This document shows, one piece after another, positions 56,034-64,000 of a DNA stretch of 64,000 nucleotides (position 1 is its first letter; each line of letters starts with the position of its first letter). The notes under the pieces are model-generated. The model worked only from the letters and a program-made list of their open reading frames with translations. It was not told where the DNA came from and did not search any database. The stretch is from Aurantibacter_A sp965215845 (GTDB lineage Bacteria; Bacteroidota; Bacteroidia; Flavobacteriales; Flavobacteriaceae): positions 2,604,001 to 2,668,000 of the forward strand of contig CBDCEL010000004.1 of assembly GCA_965215845.1 (NCBI GenBank), written 5' to 3'. The translations under genes and the position numbers were made by a program.

Positions 56034-56564
56034 ATGGGAAATGTCTCGCAAAAGGAAAAAAGGTTTAACCGACTGATTACGGTTGTCTCGATAGCAGTAC
56101 CAATTCTTGTTGCCGCCTTATTCGGCATCAAGATTTCGAATGTAGAGCCATTGTCGTTTCTGCCTCCAATATACGCCTGCATAAATGCTTTGACGGCTAT
56201 ATTGTTGTTGATTGGCGTCTGGGCCATAAAGAATGGCAATCAAAAATTACATCAACAGCTGATGACCAGTTGCATTGTTTTATCACTTGCATTTTTGATT
56301 ATGTACATCGCTTACCATATGACATCTGAATCGACCTCCTATGGTGGGGAGGGTATCTGGCGCTACCTCTATTTCTTTATTTTGATTTCGCACATAGCAT
56401 TGTCTATCGTAATAGTACCTTTGGTTTTGAAAACATATGCTCGAGCCTATTTGAAGAAGTTTGAAGCCCATCGAAAACTGGCTAGGATAACTTTTCCAAT
56501 ATGGCTGTATGTGGCGGTTAGCGGGGTAATTGTATACCTTATGATTTCACCTTACTATGAGTAA
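56034..56564 (+). CDS. DUF420 membrane protein, oxidase assembly
   Basis: A 176-residue DUF420-family protein with four to five helices; conserved His residues (QKLHQQLM, IAYHMTSES, SHIALS, EAHRKLARITFPIWLYV) fit the family. DUF420 includes CtaM, required for aa3 oxidase in some Firmicutes; a similar role is likely here from the position right after SCO (1-base spacing). Its stop is followed by a palindromic repeat and a small membrane protein gene. Confidence 0.9.
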   Translation: MGNVSQKEKRFNRLITVVSIAVPILVAALFGIKISNVEPLSFLPPIYACINALTAILLLIGVWAIKNGNQKLHQQLMTSCIVLSLAFLIMYIAYHMTSESTSYGGEGIWRYLYFFILISHIALSIVIVPLVLKTYARAYLKKFEAHRKLARITFPIWLYVAVSGVIVYLMISPYYE

Positions 56565-56587
56565 TAGGTATAAAAGCAGAGGAAGCT

Positions 56588-56636
56588 CCTCCCCTCATTC
56601 GAGGGGAGGTGTCCCGCTAAAAGCGGGACGGAGGGG
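56588..56636. repeat. Double-hairpin intergenic repeat, copy 2
   Basis: Perfect 9-bp stem CCTCCCCTC/GAGGGGAGG (56588-56596 with 56601-56609), then a perfect 8-bp stem GTCCCGCT/AGCGGGAC (56611-56618 with 56622-56629), then GAGGGG. Same layout as 48556-48631. It lies between DUF420 and the small CxxC protein, in a place that could affect expression of the latter. Confidence 0.7.
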
Positions 56637-56646
56637 TGCATTGAGA

Positions 56647-56853
56647 ATGGTTAAATCTTTAACCCCTATTTTAATTCTTTTTCTTTCCCAACTTTCAAGT
56701 GCCCAATGTGCGATGTGCCGTGCTGTATTGGAAAGTGAAGAAAATGCTGCCATAGCCGAAGGAGTGAACAATGGCATTGTCTATTTAATGGCCATTCCAT
56801 ACATTTTGGTGGCCGTTCTTTTCTATTTCGTATACAAGAAGATGAAGTCTTGA
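56647..56853 (+). CDS. Small CxxC membrane protein of the oxidase cluster
   Basis: A 68-residue protein: signal-like MVKSLTPILILFLSQLSS, then QCAMCRAVLESEENAA with a CxxC pair just after the first hydrophobic part, and a C-terminal helix (GIVYLMAIPYILVAVLFYFVY). I recall similar small proteins next to SCO/DUF420 in other flavobacteria. A role in copper or redox handling during oxidase assembly is inferred. A longer open frame starts at 56557, but its extra part is encoded by the hairpin repeat, so ATG 56647 was chosen. Confidence 0.7.
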   Translation: MVKSLTPILILFLSQLSSAQCAMCRAVLESEENAAIAEGVNNGIVYLMAIPYILVAVLFYFVYKKMKS

Positions 56854-56965
56854 TTATTGGCTGAACTTTAACATTTTTTTATAGTGTAAACTGTAACAAA
56901 ACAGCTAATTATATAGTCTTAATGTAATACAACCGTATTTCATAAGACTTCACCAACAACCAACT

Positions 56966-58213
56966 ATGTTCGATATAGAACGCTGGCAAGAGATTTTTGA
57001 TACGATACGCAAAAATAAACTGCGTACTTTTCTAACCGGACTTTCCGTGGCCTCCGGTATTTTTATTCTGGTCATTTTATTGGGATTTGGCAATGGCATG
57101 CAGAATGGTATCGCTCAAGAATTTGCCCGTGATGCCAGTAATATGATCGGGGTTTGGACCCAGGTGACCACAAAGGAATACAAAGGCATGAACCCGGGCA
57201 GACCCATTCAACTGAGGAGAGAGAACTACGACTTTGTTGAAAAATTACACCAAGATAAACTCGAGTATAAGTCACCCTCTTATCGGGTCTTTGATGTCTC
57301 CATTAATTATGGAACTGAAACTGGCGGCTATATGATCTGGGGTTCGTCACCCGACTTTCAGCAACTTGAAAATGCGCAGATGAGTTATGGTCGTTTCTTG
57401 AACTATAACGATGAGAAATTAAAGTCAAAGGTAATCGTTATAAGTAATAAGATCCATAGAGAGCTTATGGATAAAGTGGAGGATCCCATTGGTCGATATC
57501 TTGAAATTGCGGGCTTAAAATTTCAGATTGTCGGTGTTTATAGCGATGCAGGTGGCGAGCGGGAAGAAGAGAAAATCTATATGCCCGTTACTACTGCTCA
57601 AGCCGTTTTTAACGGGGGTGATCGTTTGAACATGATGTTTTTTACTTTGGAACCTGAAGAGACCTTTGAGGCCTCCCTTGCCAGTTCACTGAATTTCACA
57701 AAAGAATTGGAAACCTATTTGAAACAGGTGCATACCGTCGCACCTGATGATGAAAGCGCTATTAATACCTTCAATACCTTGGAGGATGTTCAACGCTTTC
57801 ATAACCTCATGACCGGAATCAAGGGTTTTTTCTGGTTTGTGGGCATTTGTACAATTATTGCTGGAATAGTCGGGGTGAGCAATGTGATGTTGATTATCGT
57901 AAAAGAGCGAACAAAGGAAATAGGTATTCGAAAAGCCCTGGGAGCCAAGCCCATTTCAATAATCGGCCTGATTTTGCACGAGGCGATTTTTGTAACGGCC
58001 GTGTTTGGTTTTGGTGGACTCATTTTCAGCTTGGGATTGCTTGAGATTTTTGGCCCTATGGTCGAAGTGGACTATGTCGTCAATCCTTCAATAAACTTTA
58101 ATGTGGCGCTGACAACAGTATTCATTTTGATTTTGGCTGGGGCCTTGGCAGGCTTTGTACCGGCATATCGGGCGGCGAAAATTCAACCGATAGTCGCGTT
58201 GAGAGATGAGTGA
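56966..58213 (+). CDS. ABC transporter permease, MacB/FtsX type (1)
   Basis: A 415-residue permease: N-terminal helix (LRTFLTGLSVASGIFILVILL), a MacB-type periplasmic core domain, and three C-terminal FtsX helices with VKERTKEIGIRKALGAKP, the coupling-helix motif that meets the ATPase. It has no fused ATPase domain, unlike E. coli MacB. First of four paralogous permeases in this cluster. The shared ATPase is encoded at 60.7 kb. Substrate unknown; tripartite efflux or envelope extrusion is inferred. Confidence 0.88.
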   Translation: MFDIERWQEIFDTIRKNKLRTFLTGLSVASGIFILVILLGFGNGMQNGIAQEFARDASNMIGVWTQVTTKEYKGMNPGRPIQLRRENYDFVEKLHQDKLEYKSPSYRVFDVSINYGTETGGYMIWGSSPDFQQLENAQMSYGRFLNYNDEKLKSKVIVISNKIHRELMDKVEDPIGRYLEIAGLKFQIVGVYSDAGGEREEEKIYMPVTTAQAVFNGGDRLNMMFFTLEPEETFEASLASSLNFTKELETYLKQVHTVAPDDESAINTFNTLEDVQRFHNLMTGIKGFFWFVGICTIIAGIVGVSNVMLIIVKERTKEIGIRKALGAKPISIIGLILHEAIFVTAVFGFGGLIFSLGLLEIFGPMVEVDYVVNPSINFNVALTTVFILILAGALAGFVPAYRAAKIQPIVALRDE

Positions 58214-58236
58214 AATAGCTATTAGGTAGTAAAACT

Positions 58237-59490
58237 ATGTTCAATAAAGATCGTTGGAACGAAATTTTACAGGTGTTGACCACGAATTGGTTTAGAACCG
58301 TTCTCACGGCTTTTGGCGTTTTCTGGGGGATTTTTATTTTGATTCTCTTATTGGCAGCTGGAAAGGGCCTCGAAAATGGCATTCGAGCAGATTTTGGTGA
58401 TATTGCAACAAATACCATGTTCACTTGGACACAAACGGTTACCAAGGCCTATAAGGGACTTCCCAAGGACCGTAACTTCAATTTCAAGACGGAAGACGTA
58501 GAAGCCTTATGGCAAAATATTCCAGGGCTTCGATTTGTTTCCCCAAGAAACCAATCTGGTGGTTTTCGAGGCAATAGTAATGTCGTAAGGGGTTTGAAAA
58601 CGGGCGCATTCAGTGTATACGGTGATTATCCCGAGATTATCAAGCAACAACCAATGGACATAACCTCGGGCCGTTTCATCAATCAGTCTGACATAAATGA
58701 TAAGCGCAAAGTTGCTGTAATCGGTATGGACGTAAAAAGAAGCCTTTACGAGCCTGAAGAGGAGGTTTTGGGAAGTTATATTAAGATCAACGATGTTAAT
58801 TTTTTGGTAATCGGTACCTATAGAAAAAACGAGAACAATGGTAGTGAGGCCCAAAAAGAAATCTATACACCCTTCACCACCTTTTCGCAAGTCTATAACC
58901 GGGCCAACAATGTGGGCTGGATGGCCATTACTGCTGTAGATGGAACCCCGATAACAAGAATCAAAGAAGATATTTTTTCCTTGCTTAAGGAACGCCATTC
59001 CATACATCCCGAAGATTTAAGGGCTATAGGGCACTTTGATCTTTATGAACAGTTCAGTCGTGTTTTAAGATTGTTTGGCGCATTGGAGTTTATAGCCTAC
59101 TTCGTCGGAATATTGGTTTTACTTTCAGGCATTATTGGGGTTAGCAACATTATGTTGATTGTGGTGAAGGAAAGAACAAAGGAAATTGGAATACGCAGGG
59201 CGTTGGGTGAAAGTCCGTGGTCGATCAAAAAGCAGATTCTGATGGAGTCGATTTTCTTGACCATAATCTCAGGTATGGCGGGAATCGCCTTTGGAGCTTT
59301 GATTATCTACCTGATTAACTATGCCCTTGAAATGAACGGCCCGGTAATGATGTTTACCAACCCCAGTGTAAATCTGGGGGTCGTGATCATCGCCCTGATA
59401 ATATTGATAGTTTCAGGACTCTTGGCCGGTTTCATTCCAGCGAACAGCGCAATTCGGGTCAGGCCCATAGAAGCCCTTAGAACTGAATGA
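58237..59490 (+). CDS. ABC transporter permease, MacB/FtsX type (2)
   Basis: A 417-residue paralog of the preceding permease, 23 bases downstream. It has the same layout: helix LTAFGVFWGIFILILLLAAG, periplasmic domain starting with NTMFTWTQTVTKAYKGLP, and FtsX helices with VKERTKEIGIRRALGESP. Two different permeases next to each other suggest a heterodimeric transporter with the common ATPase. Followed by the adaptor gene after 33 bases. Confidence 0.88.
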   Translation: MFNKDRWNEILQVLTTNWFRTVLTAFGVFWGIFILILLLAAGKGLENGIRADFGDIATNTMFTWTQTVTKAYKGLPKDRNFNFKTEDVEALWQNIPGLRFVSPRNQSGGFRGNSNVVRGLKTGAFSVYGDYPEIIKQQPMDITSGRFINQSDINDKRKVAVIGMDVKRSLYEPEEEVLGSYIKINDVNFLVIGTYRKNENNGSEAQKEIYTPFTTFSQVYNRANNVGWMAITAVDGTPITRIKEDIFSLLKERHSIHPEDLRAIGHFDLYEQFSRVLRLFGALEFIAYFVGILVLLSGIIGVSNIMLIVVKERTKEIGIRRALGESPWSIKKQILMESIFLTIISGMAGIAFGALIIYLINYALEMNGPVMMFTNPSVNLGVVIIALIILIVSGLLAGFIPANSAIRVRPIEALRTE

Positions 59491-59523
59491 CGAAAACATC
59501 AATCATAGAATAAATCAATCAAA

Positions 59524-60636
59524 ATGAAGAAAAAAGTCACCATTGCCATCCTTTTGCTTTTAGTTATTTTCTTTGGAGGTGCCATGTATTATCTATACCA
59601 AAAAAATGCTGAGGATCCTGTAGTATATGAAACGGAAAAGCCTGAAAAAAAGAGTATTGTCAAGAAGACCGTGGCCACCGGAAGTATACTTCCTTTGGAA
59701 GAGGTCTTGATCAAACCGAATATCTCAGGGGTAATTGAAGAGATTTTCGTAGAGGGTGGGGATTATGTCAAAACAGGAGACCTATTGGCCCGGATAAAAG
59801 TGGTGCCTAACCTCAATGCACTGAACGATGCAAAAAATGGCATAAACGAGGCCAAAATTGCATTGGATGACCAAAAGCGAAATCTTGACAGGCAAAAAGC
59901 CTTGTTTGATAAAGGGGTAATTTCACAAGTCGATTTAGAGCGGGCCCAGGTGAGTTTTGATCAGGCCAAACAGGCCTACGGGGCCGCGAACCAACGATAC
60001 GATATTGTTAAAACAGGCACCACTAGAGGCCTTTCAAATTCGGCCAATACCATGATACGATCTACAGTAACAGGCATGGTCTTGGAGGTGCCTGTAGAAG
60101 TGGGCAATCAGGTTATTGAAAGTAATACCTTTAATGAAGGTACAACAATAGCTGCCGTGGCCGATGTCGAGAAAATGATTTTTGAGGGTAAGGTCGATGA
60201 ATCAGAAGTCGGCAAAATTACCGAAAACCTTCCGTTGGAAATTACGGTCGGGGCCATTGAAAATCAAGTCTTTGATGCCGTGTTGGATTACATTGCGCCT
60301 AAAGGGAATGAGGAGAATGGGGCCATTCAATTCGAGATTAAAGGTACATTAAAAAAGAGCGATACCACATTTATCAGGGCCGGACTCAGTGCCAACGCCT
60401 CAATTATTCTCGGCCGCGCGGATAGTGTTTTGGCGGTAAAGGAAGCCCTGGTGCAATTTGATTCCACTACTAAAAAACCTTTTGTCGAAATTGAAAATGG
60501 CGACCAGCAATTTGAACGGAAAGATATTGAACTGGGTATTAGTGACGGTATCTATGTAGAGGTCAAATCAGGCATCGACTCGGAAGATAAAATCAAGGTT
60601 TGGAACGAGATAAAGCCTGAGGAATTTGGGGGCTAA
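59524..60636 (+). CDS. Periplasmic adaptor (HlyD/MacA type)
   Basis: A 370-residue membrane-fusion protein: one N-terminal helix, lipoyl-like half-motif (VLIKPNISGVIEEIFVEGG), an alpha-hairpin coiled coil (about 100-160: INEAKIALDDQKRNLDRQKAL), second lipoyl half (IRSTVTGMVLEVPVEVG), and beta-barrel domains. It would join the permeases to an outer-membrane channel of the TolC type, which is not in the window. Followed by the ATPase gene after 111 bases. Confidence 0.9.
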   Translation: MKKKVTIAILLLLVIFFGGAMYYLYQKNAEDPVVYETEKPEKKSIVKKTVATGSILPLEEVLIKPNISGVIEEIFVEGGDYVKTGDLLARIKVVPNLNALNDAKNGINEAKIALDDQKRNLDRQKALFDKGVISQVDLERAQVSFDQAKQAYGAANQRYDIVKTGTTRGLSNSANTMIRSTVTGMVLEVPVEVGNQVIESNTFNEGTTIAAVADVEKMIFEGKVDESEVGKITENLPLEITVGAIENQVFDAVLDYIAPKGNEENGAIQFEIKGTLKKSDTTFIRAGLSANASIILGRADSVLAVKEALVQFDSTTKKPFVEIENGDQQFERKDIELGISDGIYVEVKSGIDSEDKIKVWNEIKPEEFGG

Positions 60637-60747
60637 GACATAGACATTCTTCCTTTTTAACATAAATTTTGGAGTACTTCTTGTAACATTTCGGCAACTT
60701 ACATGTCTTATGCAAAAGGGCACTCCTGAACAGCTAACAGACCAAAA

Positions 60748-61449
60748 ATGATAGAGATCAAAGACCTTCACAAGTCCTATAAAATGGGAAGTAATTCCCT
60801 TCATGTTTTAAAAGGGCTCAACCTTACCATTGAAGCGGGCGAACTTGTTGCTATCATGGGTTCTTCGGGTTCTGGTAAGTCAACCCTTCTGAACATATTG
60901 GGCATGTTGGATGAACTTGATGAAGGTGCTTACACCTTAGACGGGGTTCCCATCGTTAATTTGAACGAGACCAAGGCGGCCCAATACCGCAATAAGTTTT
61001 TGGGTTTCATATTCCAATCCTTCAACTTGATCAATTATAAAACCGCTATGGAGAACGTGGCCCTTCCGCTTTACTATCAAGGAATCGGTAGAAAAGAGCG
61101 ACAAGAAAGAGCTATGAAGTATTTGGAGCAAGTAGGCCTAAGGGAATGGGCAGAACATTTACCGAGTGAGCTTTCCGGGGGGCAAAAACAACGTGTGGCC
61201 ATTGCAAGGGCGATGGCAGCTGAGCCAAAGGTATTGATGGCCGATGAACCGACCGGTGCCTTGGATAGTACCACCTCTTACGAGGTAATGGACCTTATTC
61301 AAAAAATTAATGATCAAGGCAACACCATTTTGGTCGTGACCCATGAAGAGGATATTGCCCACATGTGCAAAAGAATAGTCTACTTAAAAGACGGCATTAT
61401 TGTCGAGGATAAAAAGGTAAAACAGGTAAGGGCGTCAGAATATGTTTGA
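60748..61449 (+). CDS. ABC transporter ATP-binding protein (MacB/LolD type)
   Basis: A 233-residue ATPase with all motifs: Walker A GSSGSGKST, Q-loop FQSFNLI, signature LSGGQKQR, Walker B VLMADEPTGALDS and H-loop VTHE. It is the only ATPase gene visible among four permease genes and so probably powers several permease pairs. It overlaps the next permease start by 8 bases. A gap of 111 bases before it may hold a separate promoter. Confidence 0.94.
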   Translation: MIEIKDLHKSYKMGSNSLHVLKGLNLTIEAGELVAIMGSSGSGKSTLLNILGMLDELDEGAYTLDGVPIVNLNETKAAQYRNKFLGFIFQSFNLINYKTAMENVALPLYYQGIGRKERQERAMKYLEQVGLREWAEHLPSELSGGQKQRVAIARAMAAEPKVLMADEPTGALDSTTSYEVMDLIQKINDQGNTILVVTHEEDIAHMCKRIVYLKDGIIVEDKKVKQVRASEYV

Positions 61450-62671
61450 TCGCGATATTTGGCAAGAAATATTCCATAGTATTAGAAACAACAAGTTACG
61501 TACGTTTCTAACGGGCTTTTCCGTTGGCTGGGGTATATTCATTCTCGTAATGTTGTTGGCTTCCGTCAACGGAATGCAAAATGGGTTCACAAGTCAGTTT
61601 GATGACGATGCCACAAATTCAATCTTTATTCGGGCTGGCAACACGTCGAAGGCCTATGCCGGTTTCGAGGCCGAGCGGAGAATACAGTTTAAGAATGATG
61701 ATATCGACTATATCAAGAAGACCTTCTTTGAAGATTACGAGCATATTAGCGGTCGCATGTTTAGGTCTACTTCGGCACGCTACAAAAGTGAGACCGGAAC
61801 CTATTCGGTACAAGGTGTACATCCCGACCATCAGATTATCGAGAAAACCATTATCATCGATGGCCGTTTTATTAATATGAACGATTTAGTCGCTGGGGCC
61901 AAGGTAGCCGTTATCGGAAGAAAGGTTGCAGAAGATCTATTCAAGAAGGAAGATCCCATTGGAAATTTTGTTGAGTTCAATGGCCTGCCCTTTCGAGTGA
62001 TCGGTATTTTTACCGACGAGGGAGATGATAACGCTGAACGGGGCATCTTTGCACCGCTCACCACCTATCAAAAGATTTATGGAAATACCGACAAGATTGA
62101 CCAAATAGTGTTGACATACAATTCTTCGTATGACCTGACCAAAGCACTCGAATTTTCGCAACGTCTGGAAAATATTCTCAAAAGACGTCACAAAATAGCC
62201 CCAGAAGACCAGTCAGGTATCCGGGTGTGGAATTATGCCGAAGCCTTTTCCGACATCAGTAGTTTTACGGGCTTATTATCGACGGTAGGTATCGTGGTTG
62301 GCATTCTGATCTTGATTGCCGGAATCGTTGGTATAGGCAATATTATGGTCTTTATCATCAAGGAACGAACGAAAGAAATAGGAATACGTAAGGCCCTTGG
62401 TGCAGAGCCCATGCAGATAATTAAATTGGTCTTGCTCGAATCTGTTTTCATAACGGCTTTATCTGGATTTATCGGTCTTTTGTTCGCTACCGGGCTTTTA
62501 GCGCTCGTTGGACCCTCAATGAACGCACCGGCGTTTACCAATCCTTCCGTAAGTATGTCTACCGTTATTACAGCAACAATAATTTTAGTTGTGGCTGGAG
62601 TATTGGCCGGATTGATACCGGCCATGAAAGCGGCAAATATAAAACCGATTGTAGCTTTAAGTGATAAATAA
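61442..62671 (+). CDS. ABC transporter permease, MacB/FtsX type (3)
   Basis: A 409-residue permease, paralog of the two upstream: helix LRTFLTGFSVGWGIFILVMLL, periplasmic domain, FtsX helices with IKERTKEIGIRKALGAEP. The start overlaps the ATPase stop by 8 bases, and the stop TAA shares one base with the next ATG (TAATG), so ATPase, permease 3 and permease 4 form a tightly coupled unit. Confidence 0.9.
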   Translation: MFDRDIWQEIFHSIRNNKLRTFLTGFSVGWGIFILVMLLASVNGMQNGFTSQFDDDATNSIFIRAGNTSKAYAGFEAERRIQFKNDDIDYIKKTFFEDYEHISGRMFRSTSARYKSETGTYSVQGVHPDHQIIEKTIIIDGRFINMNDLVAGAKVAVIGRKVAEDLFKKEDPIGNFVEFNGLPFRVIGIFTDEGDDNAERGIFAPLTTYQKIYGNTDKIDQIVLTYNSSYDLTKALEFSQRLENILKRRHKIAPEDQSGIRVWNYAEAFSDISSFTGLLSTVGIVVGILILIAGIVGIGNIMVFIIKERTKEIGIRKALGAEPMQIIKLVLLESVFITALSGFIGLLFATGLLALVGPSMNAPAFTNPSVSMSTVITATIILVVAGVLAGLIPAMKAANIKPIVALSDK

Positions 62672-63927
62672 TGTGGTTGTTGGATAAAGATTTGTGGGGC
62701 GAGGTTTTTAATACGCTGGGCAAGAATGTATTCCGCACCTTCTTGACAATGCTGGGCGTAATCTTTGCTATGATCATCCTGATGCTGCTATTGGGTTCTG
62801 CCAATGGAATGAGCAACGGCTTTGACAATGTATTCGCGGGAACGGCTTCGAATAGCCTTTTTGTATGGAGTCAAAGAACCGCTGAACCCTACAAAGGATT
62901 TGAACGCGGTAGACGGATCGAGTTTAGAATCGAGGATGCGGCGATTCTAAAGAAACAGATTCCAGAAATTTCAGTCTTGGCTCCAAGAATCGAACTGGGA
63001 AGCCATCGTGACGTTGTTACTGTCTATAGAAAAGGAAGAAAAAGCGGTTCAACTGTTTATGGTGATTATCCAGAGATCGATAATATCACAAAAAAGAAAC
63101 TTGTTGAAGGGCGTTTTTTGAACCAGACCGACATTAATGACTCCAAAAAAGTTTGTGTCATTGGTGAGGAAACCTATAAGCTGCTTTTTGACAAAGATGA
63201 GGAAGCAATCGGACAAGACATTCGAATCAATGGGGTTTTCTTCAAGATAGTCGGCGTATACAAACCCAATAACAATATCAACATTGATGGGGAAAATGCG
63301 GTTTTTATCCCTTTTTCAACATTTCAAAAGGCGTTTAACTCTGGAGACCGAATGGGGTGGATGGCAATCGATGTAGCCGAAGGAACCCAGGTGGTGGAAG
63401 TCGAGCAAAAAATCAAGAAAATCCTCAAGGCCAAATATGATATCCACCCAAATGATGAACGTGCAATCGGTAGTTTCGATATGTCAGAGATTTTTAACAA
63501 TATTTCGGCATTCACAACGGTACTTCAGGGCTTCTCTTTTTTCGTCGGTATTTTTACACTACTCGCTGGCGTTATCGCTATTAGCAATATTCTTCTCATT
63601 ACGGTAAAAGAACGAACCAAGGAAATTGGGGTACGTCGTGCCCTAGGCGCAACACCTCGGGTGGTGAAGCGCCAGATTGTGTTGGAAGCCATTGTTTTGA
63701 CCGCTTTTGCCGGACTGATCGGTTTTGCCATTTCGGTTGGAATCTTGGGTGCCCTTGATGCACTGTTCGGCCAAGGGAACGAGTATCCGTTCAAAAACCC
63801 GATGGTCAGTATTCCACAATTTGGAGTATCATTTCTACTTATGGTGGGGCTTAGTGTCTTGATTGGAATGATTCCGGCCAATCGGGCAGTAAAGATCAGA
63901 CCAATTGAGGCCCTTAGGGAAGAATAG
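62671..63927 (+). CDS. ABC transporter permease, MacB/FtsX type (4)
   Basis: A 418-residue permease, most like permease 2 (NSLFVWSQRTAEPYKGFERGRRIEFR in its first periplasmic part, written here only to show likeness in outline; FtsX motif VKERTKEIGVRRALGATP). ATG overlaps the previous stop by one base. The order permease-permease-adaptor upstream of the ATPase appears to be repeated downstream of it, with a new signal-anchor protein starting 31 bases after this gene. Confidence 0.88.
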   Translation: MWLLDKDLWGEVFNTLGKNVFRTFLTMLGVIFAMIILMLLLGSANGMSNGFDNVFAGTASNSLFVWSQRTAEPYKGFERGRRIEFRIEDAAILKKQIPEISVLAPRIELGSHRDVVTVYRKGRKSGSTVYGDYPEIDNITKKKLVEGRFLNQTDINDSKKVCVIGEETYKLLFDKDEEAIGQDIRINGVFFKIVGVYKPNNNINIDGENAVFIPFSTFQKAFNSGDRMGWMAIDVAEGTQVVEVEQKIKKILKAKYDIHPNDERAIGSFDMSEIFNNISAFTTVLQGFSFFVGIFTLLAGVIAISNILLITVKERTKEIGVRRALGATPRVVKRQIVLEAIVLTAFAGLIGFAISVGILGALDALFGQGNEYPFKNPMVSIPQFGVSFLLMVGLSVLIGMIPANRAVKIRPIEALREE

Positions 63928-63958
63928 ACTAGAACTAAACTTATATAATAAATGACCA

Positions 63959-64000
63959 ATGAATAAATATTTAAAATATAGCCTAATAGGCCTTCTGGGA
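63959..64000 (+). CDS. Start of a membrane-anchored protein, probably a second adaptor
   Basis: ATG at 63959 opens MNKYLKYSLIGLLG up to the window edge. This looks like a signal anchor. By analogy with the first half of the cluster, where two permeases are followed by an HlyD-type adaptor, this is probably a second adaptor. Only 14 residues are visible, so the identification rests on position. Confidence 0.45.
   Translation, partial: MNKYLKYSLIGLLG

Noticed and set aside
56557..56646. N-terminal extension of the small CxxC protein
   Set aside because: These codons coincide with the palindromic repeat and give an unlikely Arg/Ser/Gly-rich leader before a normal signal-like start.

Overview
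The window reads as chromosome of a marine-type member of the Flavobacteriaceae (Bacteroidota). Evidence: an alternative complex III (ACIII) respiratory operon, the type IX secretion/gliding translocon gene sprA, remains of a hybrid two-component AraC-type regulator, -7 boxes of the Bacteroidetes type TAnnTTTG, start codons mostly without Shine-Dalgarno sites, and family-typical proteins throughout. No tRNA, rRNA, CRISPR array, transposase or integrase was found. No gene-free stretch is longer than about 235 bases.

Layout. 1-1870: 3' part of infB and a convergent SPOR-domain gene sharing one bidirectional terminator. 2104-13908: respiratory operon actABCDEF-coxB-coxA, ending in a strong terminator; it encodes a quinol:cytochrome c oxidoreductase and the core of an aa3-type oxidase. 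13978-18742: a secreted DUF2807 protein, an acyl-CoA oxidase-like enzyme and pckA. 18906-31615: ruvB and queG, which I recall as neighbours in this family, are here separated by about 10.8 kb of accessory genes: a DUF4242/cyclase-like/AraC regulator with a secreted DUF4242 protein and a metal-site-deficient amidohydrolase, a broken hybrid sensor kinase, a lipoprotein and a cytochrome c, a membrane AraC-TPR regulator and a small secreted protein. 31824-38061: disaccharide operon (sucrose-phosphorylase-type enzyme, two MFS transporters, fungal-type neutral trehalase) with a shared upstream motif. 38231-50300: maeB, ruvA, sprA, gcvH, vanZ-like, tonB-like. 50365-56853: a metallo-beta-lactamase-fold gene, then oxidase assembly and accessory genes (cyoE, two subunit III genes, subunit IV, SCO, DUF420, a small CxxC membrane protein) that complete the oxidase begun at 10.9-13.9 kb. 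56966-64000: a MacAB-type ABC efflux cluster with four FtsX-family permeases, one ATPase and at least one adaptor.

Working together: ACIII passes electrons from menaquinol through its heme subunits to the CuA site of CoxB and on to CoxA; CyoE (heme route), SCO (copper delivery) and the small membrane proteins assemble it. The sugar operon would import sucrose- and trehalose-like disaccharides whole and cleave them in the cytosol.

Sequence quality: four genes (ruvB, a hybrid kinase, queG, sprA) carry twelve frameshifts in total, and every one is explained by a single extra base. This one-sided pattern points to residual insertion errors more than to gene decay, although the seven lesions packed into one kinase gene deserve checking.
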